Below, piece after piece: positions 14,057-21,115 of a stretch of DNA of 26,727 bases. Below the pieces are notes generated by a model, which searched no databases, was not told the DNA's origin, and saw only the letters and a program-made list of their open reading frames with translations. The first letter of the stretch is position 1. The number at the start of each line of letters is the position of its first letter. The translations under genes were made by a program, and so were the position numbers. Where the stretch lies: positions 1 through 26,727 of IMG/VR virus record IMGVR_UViG_3300034012_001395; one strand, 5' to 3'. The stretch comes from a virus.

Positions 14057-15760
14057 ATGGCTTTCGACACGGTGTTCGACAGCGTAGCATTTGACCTGTC
14101 CGCGTTTCAGTGGCCCTATTCAGGGTCGGCAAGTTCGGCAGGATCAAGCACTGCATCGGCTGGCGGCGCTCTCGTAAGGGCCGCAGACGGATCAGCAACT
14201 GCCTCTGCTTCTGCAACGGCCTATGGAGCATCAAATAGAGCAGCAGCCGGATCGGCGGCTGGCTCTGGGTCTGGATCTGCGAGCGGTCGCGGTATCAAGC
14301 CGTTCGCCCTCATCGTTGATGCGTCCGGTTCTGCGAGTGCTGTCGGCGCGTCGACGTTTGCTGGCGCTGCGTCAGCAGCAGGCATTGTGTCTGGCGGGAT
14401 TGCCGGTTCGTCTACGGCTGCGGCATCCGCATCGGGATCCGGCGCCGCAAGCGGCCTGGCGTCTGGCGCCTCAATATTTGCCGGATCTGCCGGCGCGTCG
14501 GGAAGCGCCGGTGCCCAGGCGGGTGGGGCCAGCACAGCAGCGGCGCTATCAAGTTCTGCTGGCTCTGGGTCTGGAGCGTGCGCTGCGCAGTTTGTTCGGG
14601 TGTCGTCGTTCACGTCGCAAGCCTCTGGAGCTGGTGCGGCGTCGGCTTTGGCAATATTCGCTGGCAGCGGTTCCGCTCTTGGTACGAGTTCATCAGGCTT
14701 CGCAGACAGCGGTATAACGTATGTTGAGTTCGCCTATGCCAATGCCGTGGGTGTCGGAGACCTGACGGCGGTTGGAATGATTGTTCTGCCTGCCAACGCA
14801 AATGCGCCTGGCACCGGAGCTTCAGTGGTGCTTGGCCTGCAGCGTGGCCCGGTCTTGTCAATAGCAGCAGCCTCTGGCTCTGGCTCAGTGTCTGGTGTTG
14901 GGGCGTTCAACTATGGTGTTGCCAGTGCATCTGGCAGTGTGGGTGCTGCTGCAGTAGGTGAGTCGCGTTTCAACGCAGCCGCCACAGTATATGGATCAGT
15001 AAGTGCGATCTCCCTCGGCACCACTGCGGCTGAAGGCGTCAGGGTTGTTACAGAGTTTGGTGTAGCCAATTCTGAGTCAATCGAAGACACAGAGGTTGAA
15101 GGCGATGCCAATGTCGACGCCTTCGGTTATGGTTTTGGCGTAGGTGACCAAATTGTCTTTTCGTCTGGCAAGGCACAGGCGATCGCGAAGTCAACCATAT
15201 TCCAGTCTGATACCTTTGATACAGCTTCCTTTGGATCAAATGCAGAGACCGCACTTGGACAAGGCGTCGCGAAGCAGTTCACGGATGCAGCAGTAGCAGC
15301 TTCTGGCGTTGGCGGTGCATCTGCCGTGTTCCGAGCGTTTGATGGCGGGGTCGCCGCTGGCATTGGTGCATCTTCTGTTATCGGCACTCGTGTCACGCAT
15401 TCTTCTGGATCTGCCGCAGGTGCTGGCAATCTTCTGGCCGTCAGGTCTGGAACGGTGCAGTCATCCGGCACGGCTCGCGCTCTTGGTGGCGCGGCGGCGG
15501 TTGGTGCTGTCGTATCGGATATCAGGGCCGTAGCAGTCGGAACAGGATCAGCGTTTGGTCGGTGGGGAACGTCATCAGCCGTTGGTTCTGCATTCTCGAG
15601 CGGGGATTGCTCCGGTGTGTCTCGAACTGACGTCGGTGTCGCGAGGGCTTCCAACAGCCTCGTGTTCAACTTTGGGCAGTCAAACGGGCGTGGCAGCGGC
15701 ATCGTCAGCGTGAATGGCATCGTCTCAGGATCTGGCAGCGCACTGGCCAGGGCAGCTTAA
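14057..15760 (+). CDS. Ala/Gly/Ser-rich repetitive virion protein, 567 aa
   Basis: AAGGTG lies upstream of the ATG at 14057. The first 20 residues alternate Phe with Asp/Ser (FDTVFDSVAFDLSAF). A related aromatic block, FQSDTFDTASF, recurs at 382-392, so the protein may be two fused modules. The rest is low-complexity, dominated by Ala, Gly and Ser with short SGSASA-type repeats and very few charged or large residues. Similar Gly/Ala-rich proteins occur beside fibre genes in phages, where they may form extended or polyglycine-like shafts. I see no catalytic motif and no signal peptide. It sits between the fibre and the portal, and stops 15 nt before the portal start. Function is inferred only as a probable fibre or appendage component. 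Confidence 0.75.
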   Translation: MAFDTVFDSVAFDLSAFQWPYSGSASSAGSSTASAGGALVRAADGSATASASATAYGASNRAAAGSAAGSGSGSASGRGIKPFALIVDASGSASAVGASTFAGAASAAGIVSGGIAGSSTAAASASGSGAASGLASGASIFAGSAGASGSAGAQAGGASTAAALSSSAGSGSGACAAQFVRVSSFTSQASGAGAASALAIFAGSGSALGTSSSGFADSGITYVEFAYANAVGVGDLTAVGMIVLPANANAPGTGASVVLGLQRGPVLSIAAASGSGSVSGVGAFNYGVASASGSVGAAAVGESRFNAAATVYGSVSAISLGTTAAEGVRVVTEFGVANSESIEDTEVEGDANVDAFGYGFGVGDQIVFSSGKAQAIAKSTIFQSDTFDTASFGSNAETALGQGVAKQFTDAAVAASGVGGASAVFRAFDGGVAAGIGASSVIGTRVTHSSGSAAGAGNLLAVRSGTVQSSGTARALGGAAAVGAVVSDIRAVAVGTGSAFGRWGTSSAVGSAFSSGDCSGVSRTDVGVARASNSLVFNFGQSNGRGSGIVSVNGIVSGSGSALARAA

Positions 15761-15775
15761 AATCAGGATGTAGAA

Positions 15776-17416
15776 ATGGATAACAACGGCAAAGAGCTCA
15801 TGAAGCGCTGCAAGCGACTTTTTGAGCGCAAGTCTACGTTTGACAGTCTTTGCCAGGAGATCGCGTCAAATTTCTATTCCGCGCGTGCTGACTTCACGAC
15901 GCAGATCAATCTTGGGGATGAGTTTGCCTCTCACCAGGTTGATAGCTATCCCGAGCTTGTCAGGCGTGATCTCGCCAACGCATTTGCCTCCATGTTGCGC
16001 CCCTCAAACCAGCAGTGGTTTGAGGCTCATGTCGACGAGGAGCTCGAGGCCGACAAGACTGTGCGCTCGTATCTGGAGTACATGACGAAGGTCACATCGC
16101 GCATTCTTTACGACCCGTCCACGAATATGAGGCGCGCTTGCACCGAGGCCGATAATGATCTCGCTGCATTCGGAAATGCCGTGGTCTCCATCGTCGACAA
16201 TAAGGACCGCAGCGGCATCAACATGCGAGCCTGGCATCTTCGGGACTGCGCGTGGGCAGAAGATGAGCTTGGTCAAGTGTTCAGTCTGTATCGGAAGCAG
16301 AAGATCACCCTGGGCAATCTGGCTCGCCAGTTTGGCGAGGCCAAGGTTCCGGCCAAGTGGAAGTCGAAGCTCGATACGGATCAGATGCACGAGATCGAGA
16401 TCTATCACTGCGCGATGAGGAAGGATCTGTACGAGCCTTACGGATCGAAGAAGACATTCGGCGGTATGCCGTTTGTGTCCGTCTGGTTCACTCCAGAAGG
16501 CGAAATTCTCGCGGAGATCCCAGAGCCAGTGTTCCCTTATGTGGTCCCGCGGTGGTCAAAGGTATCGACGTCGCCATATGCCTTTTCGCCGGCGACGATC
16601 ATCGCCCTGCCGAACGCCCGGCTGATCCAGAGAATGATGCTCACCCTCATCGAGGCTGCAGAGAAGACTGTTGACCCGCCTCTGGTTGCCACCCACGAGG
16701 CAATCAAATCCGAGGTGGACCTGACGGCTGGCGGTATCACATGGGTGGACCGTGAGTATGACGAGCGCCTCGGAGAAGCCATTAGGCCCCTGCAGCTTGG
16801 CCGGAATGTGTCGATCGGCGTCGATCTGCTGGAGCAGCAGCGGAGGATGCTTGCTGAGGCATTCTATCTTTCGAAGATCAACCTCCCGCAGGCCCGTGAG
16901 AAGACTGCCTATGAGACTGCGAGGCTGGTCGAGGAGTACGTCAGAAACGCTCTCCCCCTCTTCGAGCCTCTTGAGGACGAGTACAATTCTACAATACTTG
17001 ATGCCGTGATGGTGCGCGGACTGCGCCTCGGAGCCTATGGGGCTCCTGACATGATCCCCCAACCACTCCGAGGTCAGAACGTGAAGTTCACCTTCCAGAA
17101 CCCGCTGCGTGAGGCGATGGCGCGCAAGAAGGTCATTGCCTTCAACGACAGCGTCCAGCTGATCGCTGCGGCCTCTCAGATCGACCAGTCTGCTTTGGCT
17201 GAGGTGAGCGTCAGCACCATGCTTCAGGACGCTATGGTCGGCGCTGGCGCCCCAGCCAGGTGGATGAAATCGGACGAGGAGAAGGCCGCACAGGCCGAGG
17301 CAATGAACCAGCAAGCCCAGATGGCTCAGATGATCAACATGGTCGGTTCCGGTGCGAATGCTGCGAAGACGATCGCCGAAGCCGAGGCAAAGGCAAATGA
17401 GGTGGTTTCGCAGTGA
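15776..17416 (+). CDS. Portal (head-to-tail connector) protein, T7-like, 546 aa
   Basis: Forms the dodecameric DNA gate at the head vertex. The sequence matches the podoviral head-tail connector family (PF12236 type): an N-terminal helical region with LMKRCKRLFERKSTFD, the LANAFASMLRPSNQQWF segment (around 65-82), VPRWSKVSTSPYAFSPATIIALP (near 260-280), and the helix with LIEAAEKTVDPPLVA. The C-terminal 60 residues form a Met/Gln/Ala-rich helix, the usual barrel end. The length is typical (T7 gp8 is 536 aa). A GGATG-type ribosome binding site precedes the start. The stop overlaps the next gene's GTG start. Confidence 0.9.
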   Translation: MDNNGKELMKRCKRLFERKSTFDSLCQEIASNFYSARADFTTQINLGDEFASHQVDSYPELVRRDLANAFASMLRPSNQQWFEAHVDEELEADKTVRSYLEYMTKVTSRILYDPSTNMRRACTEADNDLAAFGNAVVSIVDNKDRSGINMRAWHLRDCAWAEDELGQVFSLYRKQKITLGNLARQFGEAKVPAKWKSKLDTDQMHEIEIYHCAMRKDLYEPYGSKKTFGGMPFVSVWFTPEGEILAEIPEPVFPYVVPRWSKVSTSPYAFSPATIIALPNARLIQRMMLTLIEAAEKTVDPPLVATHEAIKSEVDLTAGGITWVDREYDERLGEAIRPLQLGRNVSIGVDLLEQQRRMLAEAFYLSKINLPQAREKTAYETARLVEEYVRNALPLFEPLEDEYNSTILDAVMVRGLRLGAYGAPDMIPQPLRGQNVKFTFQNPLREAMARKKVIAFNDSVQLIAAASQIDQSALAEVSVSTMLQDAMVGAGAPARWMKSDEEKAAQAEAMNQQAQMAQMINMVGSGANAAKTIAEAEAKANEVVSQ

Positions 17417-17742
17417 AGCTAGCCCCCTGGCGCCCCTGGAAGCCCGTCGAGGTCAATGAGACCACAGTTGTCGGGCCAGGGTTTCTCAACAAGGCTGACG
17501 CTATGGCCATCAAGGCAATGGCAGAAGGCACGGCAACACCAGACCAGCAGAAGAGGGCGCTCGACGCCATCATCTATCGGGTCGCCTGCGTCGATGATCT
17601 CTCATACCGCGCCGATGATCACGGCGGCGAGAGGGATGGCGCTTTCGCTGAAGGCAAGAGATACGTTGGGCTGCAGCTCAAGAAGCTGGTGGCAACACGT
17701 CTCGATATTCTCCTCGGGCAGGACAAGCCCGCGAGGAAGTAA
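17413..17742 (+). CDS. Bbp19-like phage protein, 109 aa
   Basis: The GTG start overlaps the portal stop (GTGA), so translation is likely coupled. The C-terminal half has the pattern AFAEGKRYVGLQLKKLV (around 77-93), which resembles the Bbp19 family of small proteins encoded next to the portal in Bordetella BPP-1-like and other podoviruses. Its role is not known to me; the position between portal and scaffold suggests head assembly. The N-terminal 25 residues contain KLAPWRPWKPVEV, and a helical segment (about 27-60) follows. The family assignment is moderate. Confidence 0.7.
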   Translation: MKLAPWRPWKPVEVNETTVVGPGFLNKADAMAIKAMAEGTATPDQQKRALDAIIYRVACVDDLSYRADDHGGERDGAFAEGKRYVGLQLKKLVATRLDILLGQDKPARK

Positions 17743-17743
17743 C

Positions 17744-17770
17744 GCGGACACCCCGCTATAGCGGCTCCGC
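17744..17770. promoter_or_regulatory. Palindromic hairpin before the scaffold gene
   Basis: CCGCTATAGCGG (17753-17764) is a perfect 12-bp palindrome, flanked by GCGGA (17744-17748) and TCCGC (17766-17770), which extend the stem past a small internal loop. It lies just after a stop codon and ahead of the scaffold ribosome binding site (GAGGA). It may be an RNA processing or translation control element; there is no T-run for termination. Confidence 0.45.
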
Positions 17771-17787
17771 ACAACCCACAGAGGAAC

Positions 17788-18756
17788 ATGGCTGAAGAAC
17801 ACGTCGAAGTCGGCGGGCAGGAAACTGTTGCCGGAACGGATACTGCTGCGCCCGAAAAGACCCTGTCAGAAGCAGGTATTGCCGATCAGAAGGCCGCTGA
17901 GACAGCGCAAACTCCACCGGCAGACCAAAAGCAGGCGACAGATTACAGCTGGCCTGAAGACTGGCGGGACCACATGGCAGGCGGCGACGACAAGATCAAG
18001 TCGCTGCTTCAGAGGTACACGTCTCCAGCTGCTGCTGCGAAAGCCTTCCGTGACCTCAGGACAACCTACGACAGCAGGGACACAAAGAAGGAGCCACAGA
18101 AGGATGTGGTGCTTCCTGACAACCCTACTGACGAGCAGCTCGCTGAATATCGGAAGGCAAGGGGCGTTCCTGACAAGCCAGAGAATTACGAGTTCGAGGT
18201 TCCTGAAGGTCGAGAACTGACCGACGCTGACGTCAGCATCATGAATGACTTTGCAAGTGCCATGTTCGAGCGAAACATGCCGGCAGACGTCGTGAAGAAC
18301 ATTTCCGGTTGGTTCCTGGACTATGAGGAGTCAGTCGCGCAGCAGCGCGCTGAAGCAGCCTACAAGGCTCGTGTCGATACAGAAGAGAAGCTTCGCGCTG
18401 AATGGGGCGGTGATTTCAGGGCGAACGTCAACCTCATGTCGAATGTCCTTCAGGAGCACCTCGGGACATCTGCCCAGGACTTTCTGTCAATGCAGCTGGT
18501 CGATGGGTCGCGCATTGGCGACAACGAGGCGTTCATCAGGTTGATGGCCGATCTTTCGCGCAAGGTCGGTGGATCAAGCGCAGAGCTCTACACCTCAGAT
18601 GTTGAGACGACTGGCAAGGGTCTTGAGACAAGGAAGTCTGAGCTCATGAAGATGATGAACGACCCAGACCCCGTGGTTCGCAAGAAGTATTGGAGCGCCG
18701 ACGTCCAGAGTGAGCTGCAGCGCATCCATGGTGCCCTGTCTCGCCGGGCGTCATAA
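17788..18756 (+). CDS. Scaffolding protein, 322 aa
   Basis: Capsid assembly scaffold, inferred from position between portal and major capsid genes and from composition. The protein is acidic and helical. Residues 1-50 are a disordered Ala/Glu/Thr region. Then comes a WPEDWRDHMAGGDDK segment (around 53-67) and LLQRYTSPAAAAKAFRDLR (72-90), a motif seen in many podoviral scaffold-like proteins. A PDKPENYEFEVPEGREL stretch (127-143) follows, then helices to a basic C-terminus, as expected for a capsid-binding end. GAGGA precedes the ATG. No cleavage motif is evident. Confidence 0.82.
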   Translation: MAEEHVEVGGQETVAGTDTAAPEKTLSEAGIADQKAAETAQTPPADQKQATDYSWPEDWRDHMAGGDDKIKSLLQRYTSPAAAAKAFRDLRTTYDSRDTKKEPQKDVVLPDNPTDEQLAEYRKARGVPDKPENYEFEVPEGRELTDADVSIMNDFASAMFERNMPADVVKNISGWFLDYEESVAQQRAEAAYKARVDTEEKLRAEWGGDFRANVNLMSNVLQEHLGTSAQDFLSMQLVDGSRIGDNEAFIRLMADLSRKVGGSSAELYTSDVETTGKGLETRKSELMKMMNDPDPVVRKKYWSADVQSELQRIHGALSRRAS

Positions 18757-18777
18757 CAAACAGAAAGGAAGCAGAAT

Positions 18778-18969
18778 ATGCCAAAAGGCGGATATTACCC
18801 ATCTGAAACCTCCAAGCCCACTGGCATGAAGGTCGGCACGGATGAATACTATCAATGGGCATACGGTACGCGTGGCAAGGATGTCATTGACTTGGCACCC
18901 AAGGCCAAGTCTCCCAACGCCAAGAAGAAGACCGTAAAACTGAAGGATATGGGAAAGAAGGGCCGCTGA
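18778..18969 (+). CDS. Small basic hypothetical protein, 63 aa
   Basis: AAGGAAG precedes the ATG at suitable spacing. The product starts MPKGGYYPSETSKPTGMK, has a YYQWAYGTRGKDVI segment and ends in a Lys-rich tail (KKKTVKLKDMGKKGR). It lies between scaffold and capsid genes, so it may be a minor capsid or DNA-binding component, which is only an inference. No family recognised. Confidence 0.65.
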   Translation: MPKGGYYPSETSKPTGMKVGTDEYYQWAYGTRGKDVIDLAPKAKSPNAKKKTVKLKDMGKKGR

Positions 18970-18994
18970 TCACAACTTGCATGAATGGTGGCGC

Positions 18995-19270
18995 ATGAGC
19001 GACAATGTCATTCAATTTGAGAGCGCCAAATCAGGGACCATCGCCAAATCTTCGGAGCAGATGCAAGCGACACCTGAAGAGCTCAACAACTACAACAAAG
19101 AGCACATCGATGGTCTCATCAAGTCGGTCGATACCGGAGCAATCAAGTCTCTGGTGTCCATCGCATTGCACACAGACGGCTCTATCGATTGGACTGTGTC
19201 TGGAAGCTCTTCCAATTTCGAAATCATCGCAGCTCTTGAGAGTACGAAATTTGATTTTCTGAACTCTTGA
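18995..19270 (+). CDS. Hypothetical protein, 91 aa
   Basis: I chose the ATG at 18995; an in-frame TTG at 18977 is an alternative and no strong ribosome binding site helps decide. The protein is mixed alpha/beta by pattern: a Ser/Gln-rich start, a Glu/Asn-rich helix (around 28-44), then SLVSIALHTDGSIDWTVSG (around 52-70). The latter recalls small proteins that modulate host functions in phages and plasmids, but no family can be named. Codon use is less G/C-rich than the capsid gene, and the gene sits just before a terminator cluster, so it could be an accessory insertion. Confidence 0.55.
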   Translation: MSDNVIQFESAKSGTIAKSSEQMQATPEELNNYNKEHIDGLIKSVDTGAIKSLVSIALHTDGSIDWTVSGSSSNFEIIAALESTKFDFLNS

Positions 19271-19281
19271 GCAGTCGAGAT

Positions 19282-19300
19282 CCCTCCTCACGCAGGAGGG
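19282..19300 (+). terminator. Short GC-rich hairpin after the 18995 gene
   Basis: A perfect 7-bp stem (CCCTCCT, 19282-19288, with AGGAGGG, 19294-19300) closes a 5-nt loop, 12 nt after the stop codon. No T-run follows, so it may be an attenuator or RNA-stabilising stem rather than a terminator. It also buries an AGGAGG that would otherwise look like a ribosome binding site. Confidence 0.45.
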
Positions 19301-19362
19301 TAAGCAGGCACCCCGCACTGCGGCCCTGCATCTGAATTAACGCAGACGTTTTCGCCCCATTC

Positions 19363-19401
19363 AAGGGCTCGTGGACCGCAAGGCACCCCACGAGCCCTTT
19401 T
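19363..19401 (+). terminator. Rho-independent terminator or leader hairpin before the capsid gene
   Basis: The 12-bp perfect stem AAGGGCTCGTGG (19363-19374) and CCACGAGCCCTT (19388-19399) has a 13-nt loop and is followed by TTCTGTTT. It has the form of an intrinsic terminator. It lies 63 bp before the major capsid start, so the capsid gene probably has its own transcription start or depends on antitermination. Confidence 0.7.
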
Positions 19402-19463
19402 CTGTTTGGGCACCCGAGAACCGAAGCCTCCCCAACAACCTCATCAGAATACGGAGAACTGCA

Positions 19464-20291
19464 ATGGCTGTGCCAATGCAAACTCTGTATCGCGACGAGT
19501 TCGTGGCGAGCTTCGAAGTTCGCCAGTCGTATCTCCGCGATACAGTAACGTCCGAGGCAATGGTCAAGGGTAATTCCGCCATCTTCCTCGTCACCGGCCA
19601 GGCCGACACCATGAAGGAACGTGGCGTCGATGGTCTTATCCCCGCCGCCAACGAGACCGACACCCAGGTGACGATCTCGCTGAAGGAAATGCACCACCGG
19701 GCTACCCAGACCGGCTGGGACATTTTCACTGGCCAGTCCGACCGCCGCCGCATCCTTCAGGAGCGCGGCATGAAGGCTGCGAACAAGGAGATCGATCAGG
19801 CCATCCTGACGGCTCTCAACGCGACGACCACCAACTACAACTCTGGTTCGGCGATCACGCTGACCTATGGCAAGCTGGTGGATGTTCTCTCGGATCTCTA
19901 CGAGAACGAGGTGGACAATGACGGCATGATCACCTGCGTCTGGTCTCCCAAGACCTACGCTCGGATCCTGACCTTCGCCCAGGCGACCTCCATTGACTAC
20001 GTCAACGCGAAGCCGCTCGTCGAGGGTCCGCAGCCGTTCCGCTTCCTTGGTGCGCAGCATATCATGCACCCCAAGGTTCCGGGCGTCGGCACCGCAACCG
20101 CGAAGTGCTATGTTTACCACAAGTCCGCAATCGGTCACGCCATCGACACCGCTGGCATCAAGACCGACATCGGCTTCAACGGTGAGCATGACTATTCGTA
20201 TGCCCGCCACTCCGTTTATCACGGCGCCAAGATCCTCCAGAACTCTGGTGTGATCGAGGTCACCGTCGATGACACGGCGGCATTCTCGTAA
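19464..20291 (+). CDS. Major capsid protein, 275 aa
   Basis: Builds the icosahedral shell. Position after the scaffold and composition identify it: an N-terminal helix (TLYRDEFVASFEVRQSYLRD), a SEAMVKGNSAIFLVTGQ segment (30-46), the loop with RGVDGLIPAANETDTQVTISL, then an ATQTGWDIFTGQSDRR helix and AANKEIDQAILTAL, as in podoviral coat proteins. The C-terminal beta region has CYVYHKSAIGHAI and DYSYARHSVYHGAKIL. I chose the ATG at 19464 with GGAG (19453-19456) upstream; longer in-frame readings start within the terminator hairpin and are not credible. It is somewhat shorter than T7 gp10A (345 aa). Third codon positions are strongly G/C, as expected for a highly expressed gene. Confidence 0.88.
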   Translation: MAVPMQTLYRDEFVASFEVRQSYLRDTVTSEAMVKGNSAIFLVTGQADTMKERGVDGLIPAANETDTQVTISLKEMHHRATQTGWDIFTGQSDRRRILQERGMKAANKEIDQAILTALNATTTNYNSGSAITLTYGKLVDVLSDLYENEVDNDGMITCVWSPKTYARILTFAQATSIDYVNAKPLVEGPQPFRFLGAQHIMHPKVPGVGTATAKCYVYHKSAIGHAIDTAGIKTDIGFNGEHDYSYARHSVYHGAKILQNSGVIEVTVDDTAAFS

Positions 20292-20312
20292 GACAGAAAG
20301 GAGTAAAACCTC

Positions 20313-20615
20313 ATGGCTTACGTTTCTTCTGAACTGCGCCTGCTGGTGCCGACTTTGAACGGCAACAGCGGCACCCCGCAGCTCTGGTCCCTTCAGGGCG
20401 TCGATGCTGTGGGCGATGTGGATGCTGCCAACTTCATCAGCGACGCTGATGGCCGTGGCATGCGAAAGGGTGATATTGTCCTCTATACCAAGTGGGACAA
20501 CATCACGACGAAAGCGACCTGTCAGGGTCACCACATCTTCTCTGTGATCGCTGTGGCTTCGACGGGTGCTGACCTGTCGAGCGGTACGGCGGTTACGGCG
20601 ACGAACGCCGACTAA
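20313..20615 (+). CDS. Possible capsid decoration or head protein, 100 aa
   Basis: AAAGGAG (20297-20303) gives a strong ribosome binding site. The small protein is beta-rich by pattern (YVSSELRLLVPTLNG, LWSLQGVDAVGD, ATCQGHHIFSVIAVAS) with no membrane segment. It directly follows the major capsid gene and is closed by a strong terminator, so the two form a transcription unit. That arrangement is typical of a decoration or head-stabilising protein, but it is inferred from context and no family is recognised. Confidence 0.65.
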   Translation: MAYVSSELRLLVPTLNGNSGTPQLWSLQGVDAVGDVDAANFISDADGRGMRKGDIVLYTKWDNITTKATCQGHHIFSVIAVASTGADLSSGTAVTATNAD

Positions 20616-20624
20616 CGACACTGG

Positions 20625-20653
20625 GCGGGGGCCATAACGGCCCCCGCTTTTTT
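20625..20653 (+). terminator. Strong rho-independent terminator after the capsid unit
   Basis: A perfect 9-bp GC stem (GCGGGGGCC, 20625-20633, with GGCCCCCGC, 20639-20647) and a 5-nt loop are followed by six T. This is a textbook intrinsic terminator, 10 nt after the stop codon. Confidence 0.92.
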
Positions 20654-20673
20654 CACATCAACATGAGGTATTC

Positions 20674-21099
20674 ATGAAGCCCCTCAAGGCGACTGCCCTT
20701 GATCACTCTCACTATGTGCGCCTCAGCATGTTTGCTGAAGTTCCGGCCGGCACATCTCTTGAAGACGTTTTGACGCCCGAGTTCTGGGCTAACCACACGC
20801 AGCGCCTCAAGCGCGGTGCGATCATTGAGGTGCTGTCGGAAGACAACGTCCTGGACTGCGATCTCCGCGTCCTGAAGGTAGGTCAGACATACGCAAACGT
20901 CCGCCTGCTTCGGCACTACATTGGCGGGGAGGAAGCAAGGACGGCACCCAAGATCCACGAAGACGTTACCGTCAACTATGGCGGCAAGCAGGACCGCTGG
21001 CGGATCATGCACCGAGGAACGGTCGTATCAGCCGGCCTCGAGACGAAGGCTGACGCCGAGAAGGCAGCAGAGGAATACAGGCTGAAGATGGTGGCCTGA
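20674..21099 (+). CDS. Virion-cluster protein of unknown function, 141 aa
   Basis: GAGGT lies upstream of the ATG. The protein has KATALDHSHYVRLSMFAEVP at its start and a FWANHTQRLKRGAIIEVLSED segment (38-58), with a small C-terminal domain of the form DRWRIMHRGTVVSAGLETKADAEKAAEEY. That last unit resembles short strand-strand-helix modules found in phage proteins between capsid and tail genes. A head-tail joining role is possible. No catalytic motifs are seen. It is the first gene after the strong terminator, so transcription of the tail genes likely restarts in or just before it or relies on read-through. Confidence 0.7.
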   Translation: MKPLKATALDHSHYVRLSMFAEVPAGTSLEDVLTPEFWANHTQRLKRGAIIEVLSEDNVLDCDLRVLKVGQTYANVRLLRHYIGGEEARTAPKIHEDVTVNYGGKQDRWRIMHRGTVVSAGLETKADAEKAAEEYRLKMVA

Positions 21100-21115
21100 T
21101 AAAGGGAAAGACCAG

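Noticed and set aside
19224-20621. Long minus-strand open frame (465 codons) opposite the capsid gene
   Set aside because: It is a shadow of the G/C-rich third positions of the capsid and neighbouring genes. Its translation is low in protein-like patterns, and it crosses terminators and intergenic DNA.
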